Made by a program: the position numbers and the translations under genes. 64,000 bases of DNA. It comes from Cyanobacteria bacterium UBA6446. GTDB lineage: Bacteria; Cyanobacteriota; Vampirovibrionia; Gastranaerophilales; Gastranaerophilaceae. The DNA lies in NCBI GenBank assembly GCA_002438405.1, contig DJOE01000023.1, positions 314,366-378,365 of the forward strand, written 5' to 3'. How positions within the stretch are numbered: the first letter of the stretch is position 1; each line of letters starts with the position of its first letter. Positions 33,614 to 43,091 of this stretch are shown here, piece by piece. Below the pieces are notes generated by a model. That model ran no database searches. It had not been told where the DNA came from and saw only the letters and a list, made by a program, of their open reading frames with translations.

Positions 33614-33621
33614 ATTGTCAA
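33594..33621 (-). promoter_or_regulatory. Promoter of the prepilin gene at 32748
   Basis: TTGACA (complement of 33616-33621), 16-nt spacer, TAACAT (complement of 33594-33599). It overlaps the operator array. Confidence 0.6.
33610..33615 (+). promoter_or_regulatory. -10 box of a predicted leaderless XRE mRNA
   Basis: TAAAAT with exactly six bases to the ATG at 33622. It is part of the TCCAGTAAAATT operator half-site, so the repressor should shut off its own gene. Confidence 0.55.
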
Positions 33622-33846
33622 ATGAATGAAGATGAATTATACATTGCATTAGGGAAACAAATAAAATTCTTACGTGAAAATGCTCATCTTACACAAGAAA
33701 AATTAGCAGAAAAAGCAGGTATTAGCCTAGATTATCTCGGGAAAATTGAAGTCAATATAAATAAACCAGGACTTAAAACTCTCATAAAAATTTCTAATGC
33801 TCTATCTGTACCAATAAAAACTCTTTTTGATTTTAATGGTAAATAG
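33622..33846 (+). CDS. Short XRE-family regulator
   Basis: 74 residues, one Cro/C1 helix-turn-helix (HLTQEKLAEKAGISLDYLGKIEVNINKPGLKTL) and a short tail ending IKTLFDFNGK. No Shine-Dalgarno. Divergent from the prepilin at 32748, with a three-half-site operator over both promoters. Predicted autorepressor and repressor of the prepilin. Confidence 0.87.
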   Translation: MNEDELYIALGKQIKFLRENAHLTQEKLAEKAGISLDYLGKIEVNINKPGLKTLIKISNALSVPIKTLFDFNGK

Positions 33847-33870
33847 TTGCGTTTGCTATAAATTTAGTAT

Positions 33871-35007
33871 TTATAAATCTAAAAAATCAGCAAGAACTAC
33901 GTTACTTACTAAAACCCCTTGTAGGGTCAATTTGTAACCGATATCTGTTTTTTCAACCAATTTTAACTTTAAGTATTTTTCAAGAATATCTTTATACTTT
34001 TCATTAAAATCAATTTGATACTTAAAATTGATATCTTGAACATCAATACCTTCCATTTTCCGAAAACCCAAAAAGATTTCTTCTTCAAGCTTTTCTTGTT
34101 CGGTTAATATTTTTGACTCTTTGTGAATTAATGGGTTTTGCAAATATTCTTCAATCGTTTCAACATTCCCATATCTAACACCATTCAAATATCCGTGAGC
34201 TGCAACTCCAAAACCATAATATTCATCATTATTCCAGTAATTAAGATTATGTTTTGAATTGTAACCATATTTTGAAAAATTACTTACTTCATAATGTTCA
34301 AAACCATTTTCTGCTAATAATTGAACTGCACCTAAATACATATCTGCTTGCGCATCATCATCAGGCAAATGCTCTGGCATATTTTTATAAAACCAAGAAC
34401 CGTCTTCTATTTTTAATCCATAAAGAGAAATATGTTGAATTCCTAAATCAATTCCTCGCTTTAAATCCTTGTAAAACATTTCAGGTGTTTGATTCGGTAA
34501 TCCATATATAAAGTCCAAGCTTATATTATTGAAACCAGCTCTTTGTGCGGTTTTGACAACATCAATCACTTGACTTGAAGTATGTCTTCGATTAATCTGA
34601 TTTAAAATATCATCATTAAAAGTCTGACACCCAAAACTTAGTCGATTTATTCCAATATCATAAAGTCCGCGCAAATAGTCATAACTACCGCTTTTACAAT
34701 TTTTTCCTGAAACAAAATCTTCATCAGGATAACAAGAATCAGGATTTAATTCTGTAGTAATTTCGGTGTTTTCATTTATATTAAAATATCTCAAAAGATT
34801 TTCAAATTCTTGGATTGCAAGTAAAGATGGAGTACCCCCACCAAAATAAATTGTATTCAAAAGTTCTCCTTGATAAGATTGTTTAATTTCTTGTCCTAAA
34901 GCTTTCAAATACTCTTTTTTTAATTCTAACTTGTTAAAAGAAACAAACGAACAATAATGACATTTTGACCTGCAAAATGGAATATGAATGTAAACACTTT
35001 TTACCAT
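33871..35007 (-). CDS. hemW: Radical SAM heme chaperone HemW
   Basis: 378 residues. The radical SAM cluster is PFCRSKCHYC near residue 10, followed by TIYFGGGTPSLL and NRLSFGCQTFND, typical of the HemN/HemW family. HemW-type, not HemN, because the N-terminal extension with the extra substrate residues is absent; it carries heme rather than making it. ATG at 35007 (MVKSVYIHIPFC) has no ribosome site but TATAAT six bases upstream. Confidence 0.88.
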   Translation of the reverse strand: MVKSVYIHIPFCRSKCHYCSFVSFNKLELKKEYLKALGQEIKQSYQGELLNTIYFGGGTPSLLAIQEFENLLRYFNINENTEITTELNPDSCYPDEDFVSGKNCKSGSYDYLRGLYDIGINRLSFGCQTFNDDILNQINRRHTSSQVIDVVKTAQRAGFNNISLDFIYGLPNQTPEMFYKDLKRGIDLGIQHISLYGLKIEDGSWFYKNMPEHLPDDDAQADMYLGAVQLLAENGFEHYEVSNFSKYGYNSKHNLNYWNNDEYYGFGVAAHGYLNGVRYGNVETIEEYLQNPLIHKESKILTEQEKLEEEIFLGFRKMEGIDVQDINFKYQIDFNEKYKDILEKYLKLKLVEKTDIGYKLTLQGVLVSNVVLADFLDL

Positions 35008-35013
35008 AACTAG

Positions 35014-35062
35014 ATTATACAACAGAGATTTACTTTGCAATACCTAATTTTTGTAATAAAAT
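35014..35062. promoter_or_regulatory. Overlapping divergent promoters of hemW and mutS2
   Basis: The self-complementary TTGCAA at 35035-35040 serves as -35 in both directions: TTGCAA-16-TAAAAT toward mutS2 (35057-35062) and TTGCAA-15-TATAAT toward hemW (35014-35019). Both -10 boxes lie six or seven bases from the respective ATG. Confidence 0.5.
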
Positions 35063-35069
35063 CAATACT

Positions 35070-37439
35070 ATGGATATCACATCAAAAAGTAATACAACAC
35101 TAGAATTTGATAAGGTTAAAGAAGAACTCTCAAAATTTGCAAAATTTGAGCAAAGTAGAGTTTTGTGTTTACGTTTACACGCTCTAACAGATAAAGATAA
35201 GATAAAAGAACAACTTGAACTTACTAGAGAAGCAAAGAAAATTTTAGACTTTGCAAAAGATACCCCAACAGAATTTATTGCAGATATTGGGAAAATCAAA
35301 AACACTTCTGCTATTTCATACTTAACAGAAGTTGAATTGAATGACATCGCAAGAACAATGCGTTCTTCTAGACTTCTTAAAAAATTTATTTATGAAAACT
35401 CCGAAGAAGATTGGTTATTGAAAAATCTTGCAGAAAAATTAGTTTCTGACAAAGAACTTGAAGATAGGATTTTTGATACTTTTGATGAAAGCTTGAGAAT
35501 TAAACAAAATGCGACTCCGGAACTTAAAGGGTTATATTCTTCTTTGCGTGATACTGAACAAAATTTGAGAGATCAAATTAATTCATTATTGAACAATTCG
35601 ACTTTCTCAAAGTATTTGCAAGACAACATCTATACACAAAGAGATGACCGTATTGTTTTCCAAGTAATGGCTACAAACAAAAACAAAGTTCCTGGGATTG
35701 TACATGATGTTTCAGCTAGTGCTAAAACTTTTTATATTGAGCCTGCTCAAATTGTTCCATATAACAACAAAATTAGAGAAATTAAATCTAAAATTAATGC
35801 AGAATGCATTAGAATTTTAGTTGAATTAACAAACCTTGTAAAAGAATATATGACGCCATTAGAACTTTGCGAAAAAGTAATGTCTGAAATTGACTTCCAT
35901 TTTGCAAAAGCGAGATATGCTGTAAAACTACAAGCCGTAGAACCTGAATTAACAGACGAAAAATATATTTATTTTGAAAACATGAAACACCCATTATTAT
36001 TAATGGTTAGTGAAAATGTTGTTGCAAATAATTTTGAAATTGGAAAAGATTACCATTCCGTAATTGTAACAGGTTCAAATACCGGAGGGAAAACAGTAAC
36101 ATTAAAAACAATCGGACTATTTATTTTAATGGCAGAAGCCGGAATGTTTTTACCTTGTACTTATGCAAAGTTATACCCATTCAAAAATGTATTTGCAGAT
36201 ATCGGGGATTCTCAAAGTATCTTGCAAAGTTTGTCAACATTTTCGTCTCACATGACAAATATAATTGAGATTTTGAAACAAAGTTCTGATGAATCATTCG
36301 TTTTACTAGATGAAATCTGCGCAGGTACAGATCCGGTTGAGGGAGCAGTACTTGCTCAAGGAATATTAGAAAAACTTGCACAAAAGAATGTAACTAGTGT
36401 AATTACAACCCACTATGGAGAATTAAAAGCACTTGAATATTCTAATAAATTTTTCAAGAATGCATCTGTGGAATTTGATACAGAAACATTGAAACCTACA
36501 TACAAATTACTAATTGGTATTCCTGGGTTGAGTAATGCAATTTCAATTGCTGCAAATTTAGGTCTTGATAAGGATATTGTAGAAAATGTAAAAAATGTTC
36601 TTGTAACCCAAAAAGACCCAACTGTTGCAGTTGTTGAAAAATTGCAAGAAACACATCAAGAACTTTCTAAAAACTTGATGCAAGCACAAGAATTAAAAGA
36701 ATCTTCATTAGAAATAAAAAAAGAATATGAAGAAAACTTAAATAAAGTAAAAAAAGAAAAGAAAAAGACAATTAAAAACATTAAAAATAAATTTGATGTT
36801 GAAATGATGGAAGCTCGAAGCGAAATCAAAAAAATTCTTGACGAACTTAGAAAGGAAAAATCTGAAAAACTTGCAAGAAGAGCTTATTCAAGACTTGCGA
36901 AATTAGAATCAGGGTTTAGAAATGATGTTGATAATATTTCTGACAAACAACAGTATCTTGAAATTGATTGGGACAAAGTTGTCGTCGGAGATGTTGTAAT
37001 GCTCAAAAATCTTCATCAAAAAGTTACTATTTTATCTTTACCGGATAAAAACAAAAAACTTTTTGTCGATATGGGTTCTATCAAAATGAAAGTCAAAAAA
37101 GATGAACTTGCTGTTTTAGATGAAAACTACAAAGCTCCGACCAAAGTCAAAGTTCCGGGAACAACATTCAGCAGGTTTGAACTAAGGCGGCTTGAAATGT
37201 CATCAACTCTTGATTTGAGAGGCTATAGAGTAGAAGAAGCACTTGATGCTGTTGAAAACTATTTAGATAAAGCAAGTCTTGCGAACCTTTCTCCGGTTTA
37301 TATAATTCACGGACACGGAACAGGTGCATTAAAAGAAGCAGTTAGAGATTTTCTAAAATCTTCACCTTATGTCGCTAAATTCCGAGCAGGAGAAGATGCT
37401 GAGGGTGGCGACGGTGTGAGTGTTGTTGACATTAACTAA
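35070..37439 (+). CDS. mutS2: Endonuclease MutS2
   Basis: 789 residues. MutS core ATPase: Walker A VTGSNTGGKTVTL, Walker B FVLLDEICAGTDP, then a long coiled coil (about residues 510-630, Lys/Glu-rich). The C-terminal Smr domain has LDLRGYRVEEAL and YIIHGHGTGALKEAV. MutS2 suppresses recombination and rescues collided ribosomes in other bacteria. The TAA overlaps the end of the next gene by four bases, convergent. Confidence 0.95.
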   Translation: MDITSKSNTTLEFDKVKEELSKFAKFEQSRVLCLRLHALTDKDKIKEQLELTREAKKILDFAKDTPTEFIADIGKIKNTSAISYLTEVELNDIARTMRSSRLLKKFIYENSEEDWLLKNLAEKLVSDKELEDRIFDTFDESLRIKQNATPELKGLYSSLRDTEQNLRDQINSLLNNSTFSKYLQDNIYTQRDDRIVFQVMATNKNKVPGIVHDVSASAKTFYIEPAQIVPYNNKIREIKSKINAECIRILVELTNLVKEYMTPLELCEKVMSEIDFHFAKARYAVKLQAVEPELTDEKYIYFENMKHPLLLMVSENVVANNFEIGKDYHSVIVTGSNTGGKTVTLKTIGLFILMAEAGMFLPCTYAKLYPFKNVFADIGDSQSILQSLSTFSSHMTNIIEILKQSSDESFVLLDEICAGTDPVEGAVLAQGILEKLAQKNVTSVITTHYGELKALEYSNKFFKNASVEFDTETLKPTYKLLIGIPGLSNAISIAANLGLDKDIVENVKNVLVTQKDPTVAVVEKLQETHQELSKNLMQAQELKESSLEIKKEYEENLNKVKKEKKKTIKNIKNKFDVEMMEARSEIKKILDELRKEKSEKLARRAYSRLAKLESGFRNDVDNISDKQQYLEIDWDKVVVGDVVMLKNLHQKVTILSLPDKNKKLFVDMGSIKMKVKKDELAVLDENYKAPTKVKVPGTTFSRFELRRLEMSSTLDLRGYRVEEALDAVENYLDKASLANLSPVYIIHGHGTGALKEAVRDFLKSSPYVAKFRAGEDAEGGDGVSVVDIN

Positions 37440-39115
37440 ACACCAGATGAAACAAGTTCTTTAATAACATTACGTTTTAATTTGCGTGTAGTTGTTCTTG
37501 GCAAATTTTCTTGTCTAACAATTATACTAATCGGCCTTTTGTATGGTGCTAAATGAGTTGATAAAAATTTTACCTCTTTTCTAACCGCATCTTCAAGCTT
37601 GTCAAAATTCTCAAAACTCATTGCGTAATTTGTTGTAGGTACAATAATTGCAGCAATTTCTTCGCAACCATTTTTTTCGCCGCCTGATTTTGAAATTCCA
37701 GTAACACAAACTTCTGCAAAATTTGAACTTTGTTCCAATACAGATTCAATTTCTTCAGGAAAAACTTTTTTACCTCCAGATAATACAATCATATTTTTAA
37801 TTCTTCCTGTGATATAAATCAATTTAGTTTTAGGATTAATTTGAGCAATATCACCTGTATGCAACCACCCGTCAGGAGTTATTACTTCATTTGTCAAATC
37901 TTCTCTATTATAATAACCTTTCATAACAGATGGGCCTTTTAGCATCAATTCTCCGGTATCTTTATCTATTTTAGTTTCAAAAGATTTAAGAGCAGGTCCA
38001 ACAGATTTCAAGTCTTGATATTTTCCTCTATTTACGGCAACTACAGGACTTGTCTCAGATAGTCCATAACCTTGGTAAACTTTTATACCAATTCTTTCGA
38101 AAAACTCTCCGACATTCACATCTAATGGTGCGCCGCCTGAAATACAACCAAAGAATTCTCCACCAAACTTTTTATGGATAGAGCTAAACATAATTCTTCT
38201 TAAACTTATTGGCATAAATTTTGCGATTTTGTAATTCAATTTAAACAAAGCTTGAACAATTTTAGATTTTTTATTTAGTTCAGATTCTATTGATGTTTTT
38301 AATAATTTCAAAAATGCCGGAACCGTAATCATAAATTTGATTTTCTTTTCGGTCATAACCTCTAAAATATCTTTTGGTTTCAAACTCTGAGTATAATAAA
38401 TGGAAAATCCATGATTTAAAAACGTAAAAAATCCTACCGTCAATTCAAACAAATGATTCATCGGCAAAATTGACAACATTCTCATTTGTTCGTTAGGTAA
38501 AATTTCTTTTAGTGCAATTCTCAAATCGTGCATTTGAGCAAGCATATTTTTGAATGTAATCTCAACGCCTTTGGGATTTCCTGTCGTTCCTGATGTATAA
38601 ATAATAAAAGCTGTTGCACTAAGTGGACGTCTTCGCCATTTTGAATTATAATTTTCCGGCAAAGAATAAAGGCTCGGAATTAAATCATTTTCGTAAGGAG
38701 AAGAATCCATTAGAATAATATATTCAAGAGTTGGAATTTTATCTTTCAATTCTTTAGCTTTTTCGATATTACTTGCAGATGCTAAGAGAACTTTCGGGGC
38801 ACAATCAGAAAGAATTGAAACTAATTCGTAAATGGTTAACTTGTTATCTAAAGGAACAGTTGTTAAACCTGCAAGAACAGAGCCAAATACACAAGCGCCA
38901 TATTCCGGTTTTGATTCTGATAATATTGCTAGTTTTTCACACTTTTCAATTTTTAAATCATTTATTAGATAAGAAGCAAGTCTCCTCGATAAAAGACCTA
39001 AACCTTTATAAGTAAACTCATTCCAACCCCATTTTGATTTCATTCCTAATGAGATTTTTTCACCATTATTAATAGTAATATCTTCCAATAAAGAAAACAC
39101 ATTTTCATATTTCAT
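37436..39115 (-). CDS. AMP-forming acyl-CoA synthetase
   Basis: 559 residues. The ANL-superfamily motifs are clear: YTSGTTGNPKGVEI (P-loop), YGLSETSP, and WLHTGDIAQI, followed by a late RKLKRN with the C-terminal Lys. It activates a fatty or other organic acid as the acyl-AMP, then the CoA thioester. The chain length of the substrate cannot be read from the sequence. ATG at 39115 (MKYENVF) is preferred to a start five codons upstream. Confidence 0.88.
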   Translation of the reverse strand: MKYENVFSLLEDITINNGEKISLGMKSKWGWNEFTYKGLGLLSRRLASYLINDLKIEKCEKLAILSESKPEYGACVFGSVLAGLTTVPLDNKLTIYELVSILSDCAPKVLLASASNIEKAKELKDKIPTLEYIILMDSSPYENDLIPSLYSLPENYNSKWRRRPLSATAFIIYTSGTTGNPKGVEITFKNMLAQMHDLRIALKEILPNEQMRMLSILPMNHLFELTVGFFTFLNHGFSIYYTQSLKPKDILEVMTEKKIKFMITVPAFLKLLKTSIESELNKKSKIVQALFKLNYKIAKFMPISLRRIMFSSIHKKFGGEFFGCISGGAPLDVNVGEFFERIGIKVYQGYGLSETSPVVAVNRGKYQDLKSVGPALKSFETKIDKDTGELMLKGPSVMKGYYNREDLTNEVITPDGWLHTGDIAQINPKTKLIYITGRIKNMIVLSGGKKVFPEEIESVLEQSSNFAEVCVTGISKSGGEKNGCEEIAAIIVPTTNYAMSFENFDKLEDAVRKEVKFLSTHLAPYKRPISIIVRQENLPRTTTRKLKRNVIKELVSSGV

Positions 39116-39175
39116 AATTCCACACCCCAAAATATATTATACTTTATTCTACTTTAAAAATTCATTTCGTGCAAT

Positions 39176-39206
39176 AAAAAAGACAAATATTTCTATTTGC
39201 CTTTTT
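39176..39206 (-). terminator. Terminator of the gene at 39231
   Basis: AAAAAGGCAAATA/TATTTGTCTTTTTT stem with G-T pairs and T run on the minus strand. Confidence 0.7.
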
Positions 39207-39230
39207 GTTTTTAAATTTTAATTTGAGTTC

Positions 39231-39485
39231 TTATATTTCAAAACTTTTTGCAACTCTAATCATTAAATTTTCTATAAAACTTGCAATAGAATTTGGATTA
39301 CTCCTAATTCCTGTTGCTGCTAACAACCTATTCTTTCTTGTAATATATACATCATAAGCATTTTTGCTTTTCAAAATATTCAATTCTGCATTATTTTTAA
39401 GTTTTATATTTGTAAATTTTTTACCTTGAGATTTTGCTAAATCTGCAAGTTTAAATCCTAATTTAATTCCTTCAACCGCAGTCAT
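39231..39485 (-). CDS. Small hypothetical protein
   Basis: 84 residues from the ATG at 39485, which follows AAAGGATT; an in-frame ATG at 39503 lacks a ribosome site. Basic and partly helical (VEGIKLGFKLADLAKSQGKK), then a beta-like stretch (AYDVYITRKNRLLAA). No family recognised. Divergent from the gene at 39624, with 138 AT-rich bases between. Confidence 0.6.
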   Translation of the reverse strand: MTAVEGIKLGFKLADLAKSQGKKFTNIKLKNNAELNILKSKNAYDVYITRKNRLLAATGIRSNPNSIASFIENLMIRVAKSFEI

Positions 39486-39623
39486 ATCAAATAATCCTTT
39501 CATATTTTATTTATTTTATTGAATTTTAAAAAACTTGTAAATAATATATTTTGCTATATTTGAATTAAATTAATAACAAATTAAATTTTTAGGAGTTTTA
39601 TATAAATAACAAAAGGAGAAAAA

Positions 39624-40022
39624 ATGCCCCAAAATATTCCAATACACTTAATCAAATTTCACGCTAATAGAACTGTCCACGCATTAGAGCATGATTCTGT
39701 TCGTCAAGAAAGAAGATTACAAGTTACAAAAAAACATTTAAACGACTGTATTAATAACCCGACACAGGGAATGATTGCTTTTAAAGATGAATATGCTAAA
39801 GTTAAAGATTTTGAAACATTTAACAAAAATGCTAGAAAAATGGATATAAATGAAGAAATAATGCCTTTAAGATTAAAATTAAAACAAAAAGTGCTCAAAT
39901 TATATCCTAAAACATTTATGATAAGAAGTTATATTGCAAATACACACAGAGTAGTATTTGATAAGGTTTTACACGTAAAACATAACTTTAAAAGATTGTT
40001 ATTCAAGATGTTTCTTTTTTAG
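39624..40022 (+). CDS. Basic hypothetical protein
   Basis: 132 residues, rich in Lys, Arg and His; no family recognised. The ribosome site AAAGGAG is 7 bases before the ATG. No signal peptide or membrane segment. Its many basic residues near the end (HVKHNFKRLLFKMFLF) could bind nucleic acid or membrane. Single gene. Confidence 0.6.
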   Translation: MPQNIPIHLIKFHANRTVHALEHDSVRQERRLQVTKKHLNDCINNPTQGMIAFKDEYAKVKDFETFNKNARKMDINEEIMPLRLKLKQKVLKLYPKTFMIRSYIANTHRVVFDKVLHVKHNFKRLLFKMFLF

Positions 40023-40057
40023 CACAATACAACTCCTTATAATGAAAAATATTTTTC

Positions 40058-40088
40058 TTGACAAGTAGATTTATCTATGCAAAGATAA
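40058..40088. promoter_or_regulatory. marR promoter region with near-palindrome
   Basis: TTGACA (40058-40063) is followed by an 18-bp near-palindrome TTATCTATGCAAAGATAA (40071-40088) where the -10 should lie. This is a typical setting for autorepression by a MarR protein. Confidence 0.55.
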
Positions 40089-40128
40089 TTCCAGTTTAAG
40101 AATATTCTACTTTGTTAGGGAGGATAGA

Positions 40129-40590
40129 ATGGATAAAAGATTTTATATAGATAGTTTTCCTTACGAAATTGAGCTTACTGCAAGGATTTGCCATGAAAAT
40201 GCAAAAAGATTACTTGAAAATTGCACAAATGAAGTTTCAATTGATGAATTCACTGTCATTGACACACTAATTGCTCGCCCAGGATTATCTCAAGCAGATT
40301 TAGCAAGATTAATCCTAAAAGGGAAAGCTCACACCGGAAGATTTCTAATGGCACTTGAAGAAAAAGGATTTGTTGAACGTCACATTGAAGAACGAGATGG
40401 AAAACTCATCAAAGTGTCAACTGTAACTTCAAAAGGTCATAATTTATATAATGAAGTAATTTTAAAATTTAAACCAGCGATTGCAGAATTTGACAAAGTT
40501 ATACCAGAAGAAGAGTGTAGAGAAATTATTGAAAAATTAAGAGAGTTACGCACATCAATAGAAAAAGTTAGCAAGATTGTATTTGAATAG
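40129..40590 (+). CDS. MarR-family transcriptional regulator
   Basis: 153 residues with the winged helix: ARPGLSQADLARLILKGKAHTGRFLMALEEKGFVERHIEERDGKLIKV. MarR proteins repress efflux operons and release DNA on binding aromatic ligands. GGGAGG precedes the ATG. It lies 18 bases upstream of a DHA2 exporter and probably represses both genes through the palindrome at 40071. Confidence 0.9.
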   Translation: MDKRFYIDSFPYEIELTARICHENAKRLLENCTNEVSIDEFTVIDTLIARPGLSQADLARLILKGKAHTGRFLMALEEKGFVERHIEERDGKLIKVSTVTSKGHNLYNEVILKFKPAIAEFDKVIPEEECREIIEKLRELRTSIEKVSKIVFE

Positions 40591-40608
40591 AATGGATTAA
40601 AAATAAAA

Positions 40609-42171
40609 ATGAGTGAAGAAGTTATAAATAATACCCCCCAAGAAGAATGGCGCCCAAAGAAAAACCCGTGGTTAATTTCAATACCATTAATGGCTTCCGT
40701 TTTTATGTATGCGTTAGATGAAACCATTTCAAACGTTGCATTACCATATATGGCAGGTTCTTTTTCCTGTAGCCATAACGAAGCCACTTGGGTTGTAACA
40801 TTTTACTTAATTGCCAGTGGAATTATTATTCCTGCTGTTGATTTCTTTTGTAAACTATTCGGAAGAAATAATTTCTTTTTACTAAGTGTTATTTTATTTA
40901 CCTTGTCATCATTCTTATGTGGAATTTCAAATTCTCTGATAATGATGGTTTTGGCAAGATTTTTACAAGGTTTAGGCGGAGGTGCAATCCTACCGTTATC
41001 ACAATCCATCATGATGGAAAGTTTTTCAAAAGAAGCAAGACCGCAAGCAATGGCATTATTTGGATTGGGAGTTGTATTCGCCCCAATCATAGGACCGGCT
41101 GTTGGAGGTTGGATTACCGAAAACTGGTCGTGGCCATACATTTATTATATTAATATACCAATAGGATTTTTTGTTTTAGCCACAGCTAAAGCTCTACTTG
41201 AAGAACCTCCTTATGCAAAAAGACAAAAAGGAGTTAAACTTGACACTGTTGGTTTTATCTTCCTATCTATTTGGCTTGTATGCTTACAAATCGTGCTTGA
41301 TAAAGGTAATGATGCTGACTGGTTTGGTTCAACTTGGATTTGCTGGTTAACATTTATATCTTGTGTTGGAGGAATTTGTTTCTTAATTTCACAATTAAAA
41401 GGCAAAAATCCACTAACAGATTTATCCGTAATGAAAGATAGAAACTTCTTCTTTGGTACGGTTATCCAAGTTGTATTGATGGGTGTAATGATGGCATCTA
41501 GTACAATCCTGCCAACAATGTTGCAAAGTATGATGGGTTATACCTCATTTTTAAGCGGGATTTCAATGGTACCAAGAGGTGCAGGTTGTCTTGTTGCAAC
41601 AGTATTCAGTGCGATATTTATCTCTAAAATCGGAGAAAGAAAAATGGTATTCTGGGGATTGATAATCCTTGGATTTGGCGGTTTGGCATTTGGAGATATC
41701 AACTTGCAAATTGCTCTTAAAAACATTGGCTTTCCGAACTTCTTATTCGGAATAGGAATGATTATGGCAATGGTTCCATTGATTGAACTTTCCTGCAGAA
41801 CCCTAAGAAACGACCAATTAACAAATGCTTCAGGTGTTCAAAACCTATTGAAAAACGTTGGAGCAGCAATCGGAACTTCTCTTGTTACAACTTGTATTTC
41901 AAGATTTGGACAAATGCATCAATATATGATGGTTGGACATTTGAACGAACTGAATCCAACATTTGTTGAACGATTGCAAACATACACAGCAAGTTTTTTA
42001 GGCAATACAGATTTGGCAACAGCAACTTATTCAGCTAAAACGTTGCTTTATAACCAATTACTCCAACAATCAACATTGTGGGCTTATATAGATACATTCA
42101 GATTATTTGCAGTAGCAAGTTTCTTAATCGCACCACTTGTTTTATTAATGAAGCGAAAAAATCTGACATAA
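40609..42171 (+). CDS. MFS multidrug exporter, DHA2 (EmrB/QacA) family
   Basis: 520 residues with about fourteen membrane helices. The opening DETISNVALPYMAGSF and motif C (GLGVVFAPIIGPAVGGWI) identify the 14-helix drug:proton antiporters. In EmrB systems a membrane-fusion protein EmrA is normally present; none is encoded here. Co-transcribed with marR and closed by a strong terminator. Confidence 0.9.
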   Translation: MSEEVINNTPQEEWRPKKNPWLISIPLMASVFMYALDETISNVALPYMAGSFSCSHNEATWVVTFYLIASGIIIPAVDFFCKLFGRNNFFLLSVILFTLSSFLCGISNSLIMMVLARFLQGLGGGAILPLSQSIMMESFSKEARPQAMALFGLGVVFAPIIGPAVGGWITENWSWPYIYYINIPIGFFVLATAKALLEEPPYAKRQKGVKLDTVGFIFLSIWLVCLQIVLDKGNDADWFGSTWICWLTFISCVGGICFLISQLKGKNPLTDLSVMKDRNFFFGTVIQVVLMGVMMASSTILPTMLQSMMGYTSFLSGISMVPRGAGCLVATVFSAIFISKIGERKMVFWGLIILGFGGLAFGDINLQIALKNIGFPNFLFGIGMIMAMVPLIELSCRTLRNDQLTNASGVQNLLKNVGAAIGTSLVTTCISRFGQMHQYMMVGHLNELNPTFVERLQTYTASFLGNTDLATATYSAKTLLYNQLLQQSTLWAYIDTFRLFAVASFLIAPLVLLMKRKNLT

Positions 42172-42219
42172 TACTATTCTTAATCTTATTATTATACAAA
42201 TTCCCAATTTATGTTACTC

Positions 42220-42253
42220 TCCAGATGTCGTGCAACACATCTGGATTTTTTTT
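42220..42253 (+). terminator. Terminator of the marR-MFS operon
   Basis: CCAGATGT/ACATCTGG with an 8-nt loop and T8. Overlaps the 3' end of the convergent gene by two bases. Confidence 0.9.
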
Positions 42254-43088
42254 AGAAATTTTCAAGAATATAATCCGCAAAATTTTTATCATTTAAAGGT
42301 AATGCAACTGTATCATTTAAAAATGTACTTTCTACAAAATTACTCGGAAAATTTTGCCACATTTTAAGCAATGGAAGGTTTAAAGATGCAAGCTTGTTTT
42401 TTATTTCTTCATTTGAACAAGAAAGAGGATAACAATATGGAACAGAATTTTCATTATTTTTTATCTTAATGTTATTAAATCTATCAAAAATAATTGCATA
42501 TTTTTCAAAATACTCATGCCTGAAAATTTTATCCAAATTCAAATCAACGTTATTCATCTGAATTTCTACATCTTTTGATATCGTTTTAATTTGCTTTTCT
42601 TTATCTAAAAGCAATTCGTTTTTCAAAAATGTTTCATAATCTTCCTGCATCAATGGATTATACTTAAAACTCAAATTATCTTCTGGAAATTGTTCATTTA
42701 GAATTTTTTCAATATATAAATATGCACCATTTTGCACCTTGAAAAATTTTCGCAAAGAATTAAATGTTGCAATTCCATAATTTTGAGAATAAAACCCTTG
42801 AGAATTGTCAACAATTAAATTCTTATATTTTTGCTCTAAAATTTTGCAATTATTTTCACACAAACCAAAGTAATTTGTATAAAGGATATAATCATTTTTC
42901 TTAAATATAGTCTTTGGCAAAAAATTTTCATCTAGATGATAAAATTTAACCCCGCACCCCATTTCTCGTGCAGATTGCCAAACAACAGAACACGTAAAAT
43001 ACGGGATAAATAATTGCTTTATCCCGTATGATTTAATAATATATTTAAGACAATTCCTTGCCAAATTTAACTTTATCAAACTTTTCAT
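42252..43088 (-). CDS. DegT/DnrJ-like aminotransferase fold protein
   Basis: 278 residues, shorter than the usual 360-400 of DegT/DnrJ/EryC1 sugar aminotransferases. It has the family layout: PYFTCSVVWQSAREMGCGVKFY, then NDYILYTNYFGLCE, LIVDNSQGFYS and the Lys-bearing FNSLRKFFKVQNGAYLY (compare SPRKFFG-x-x-DGG in relatives). The C-terminal third is reduced. It may be active on a sugar or be a shrunken homologue. Follows the M20 peptidase by three bases, an odd partner. Confidence 0.65.
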   Translation of the reverse strand: MKSLIKLNLARNCLKYIIKSYGIKQLFIPYFTCSVVWQSAREMGCGVKFYHLDENFLPKTIFKKNDYILYTNYFGLCENNCKILEQKYKNLIVDNSQGFYSQNYGIATFNSLRKFFKVQNGAYLYIEKILNEQFPEDNLSFKYNPLMQEDYETFLKNELLLDKEKQIKTISKDVEIQMNNVDLNLDKIFRHEYFEKYAIIFDRFNNIKIKNNENSVPYCYPLSCSNEEIKNKLASLNLPLLKMWQNFPSNFVESTFLNDTVALPLNDKNFADYILENF

Positions 43089-43091
43089 AAT

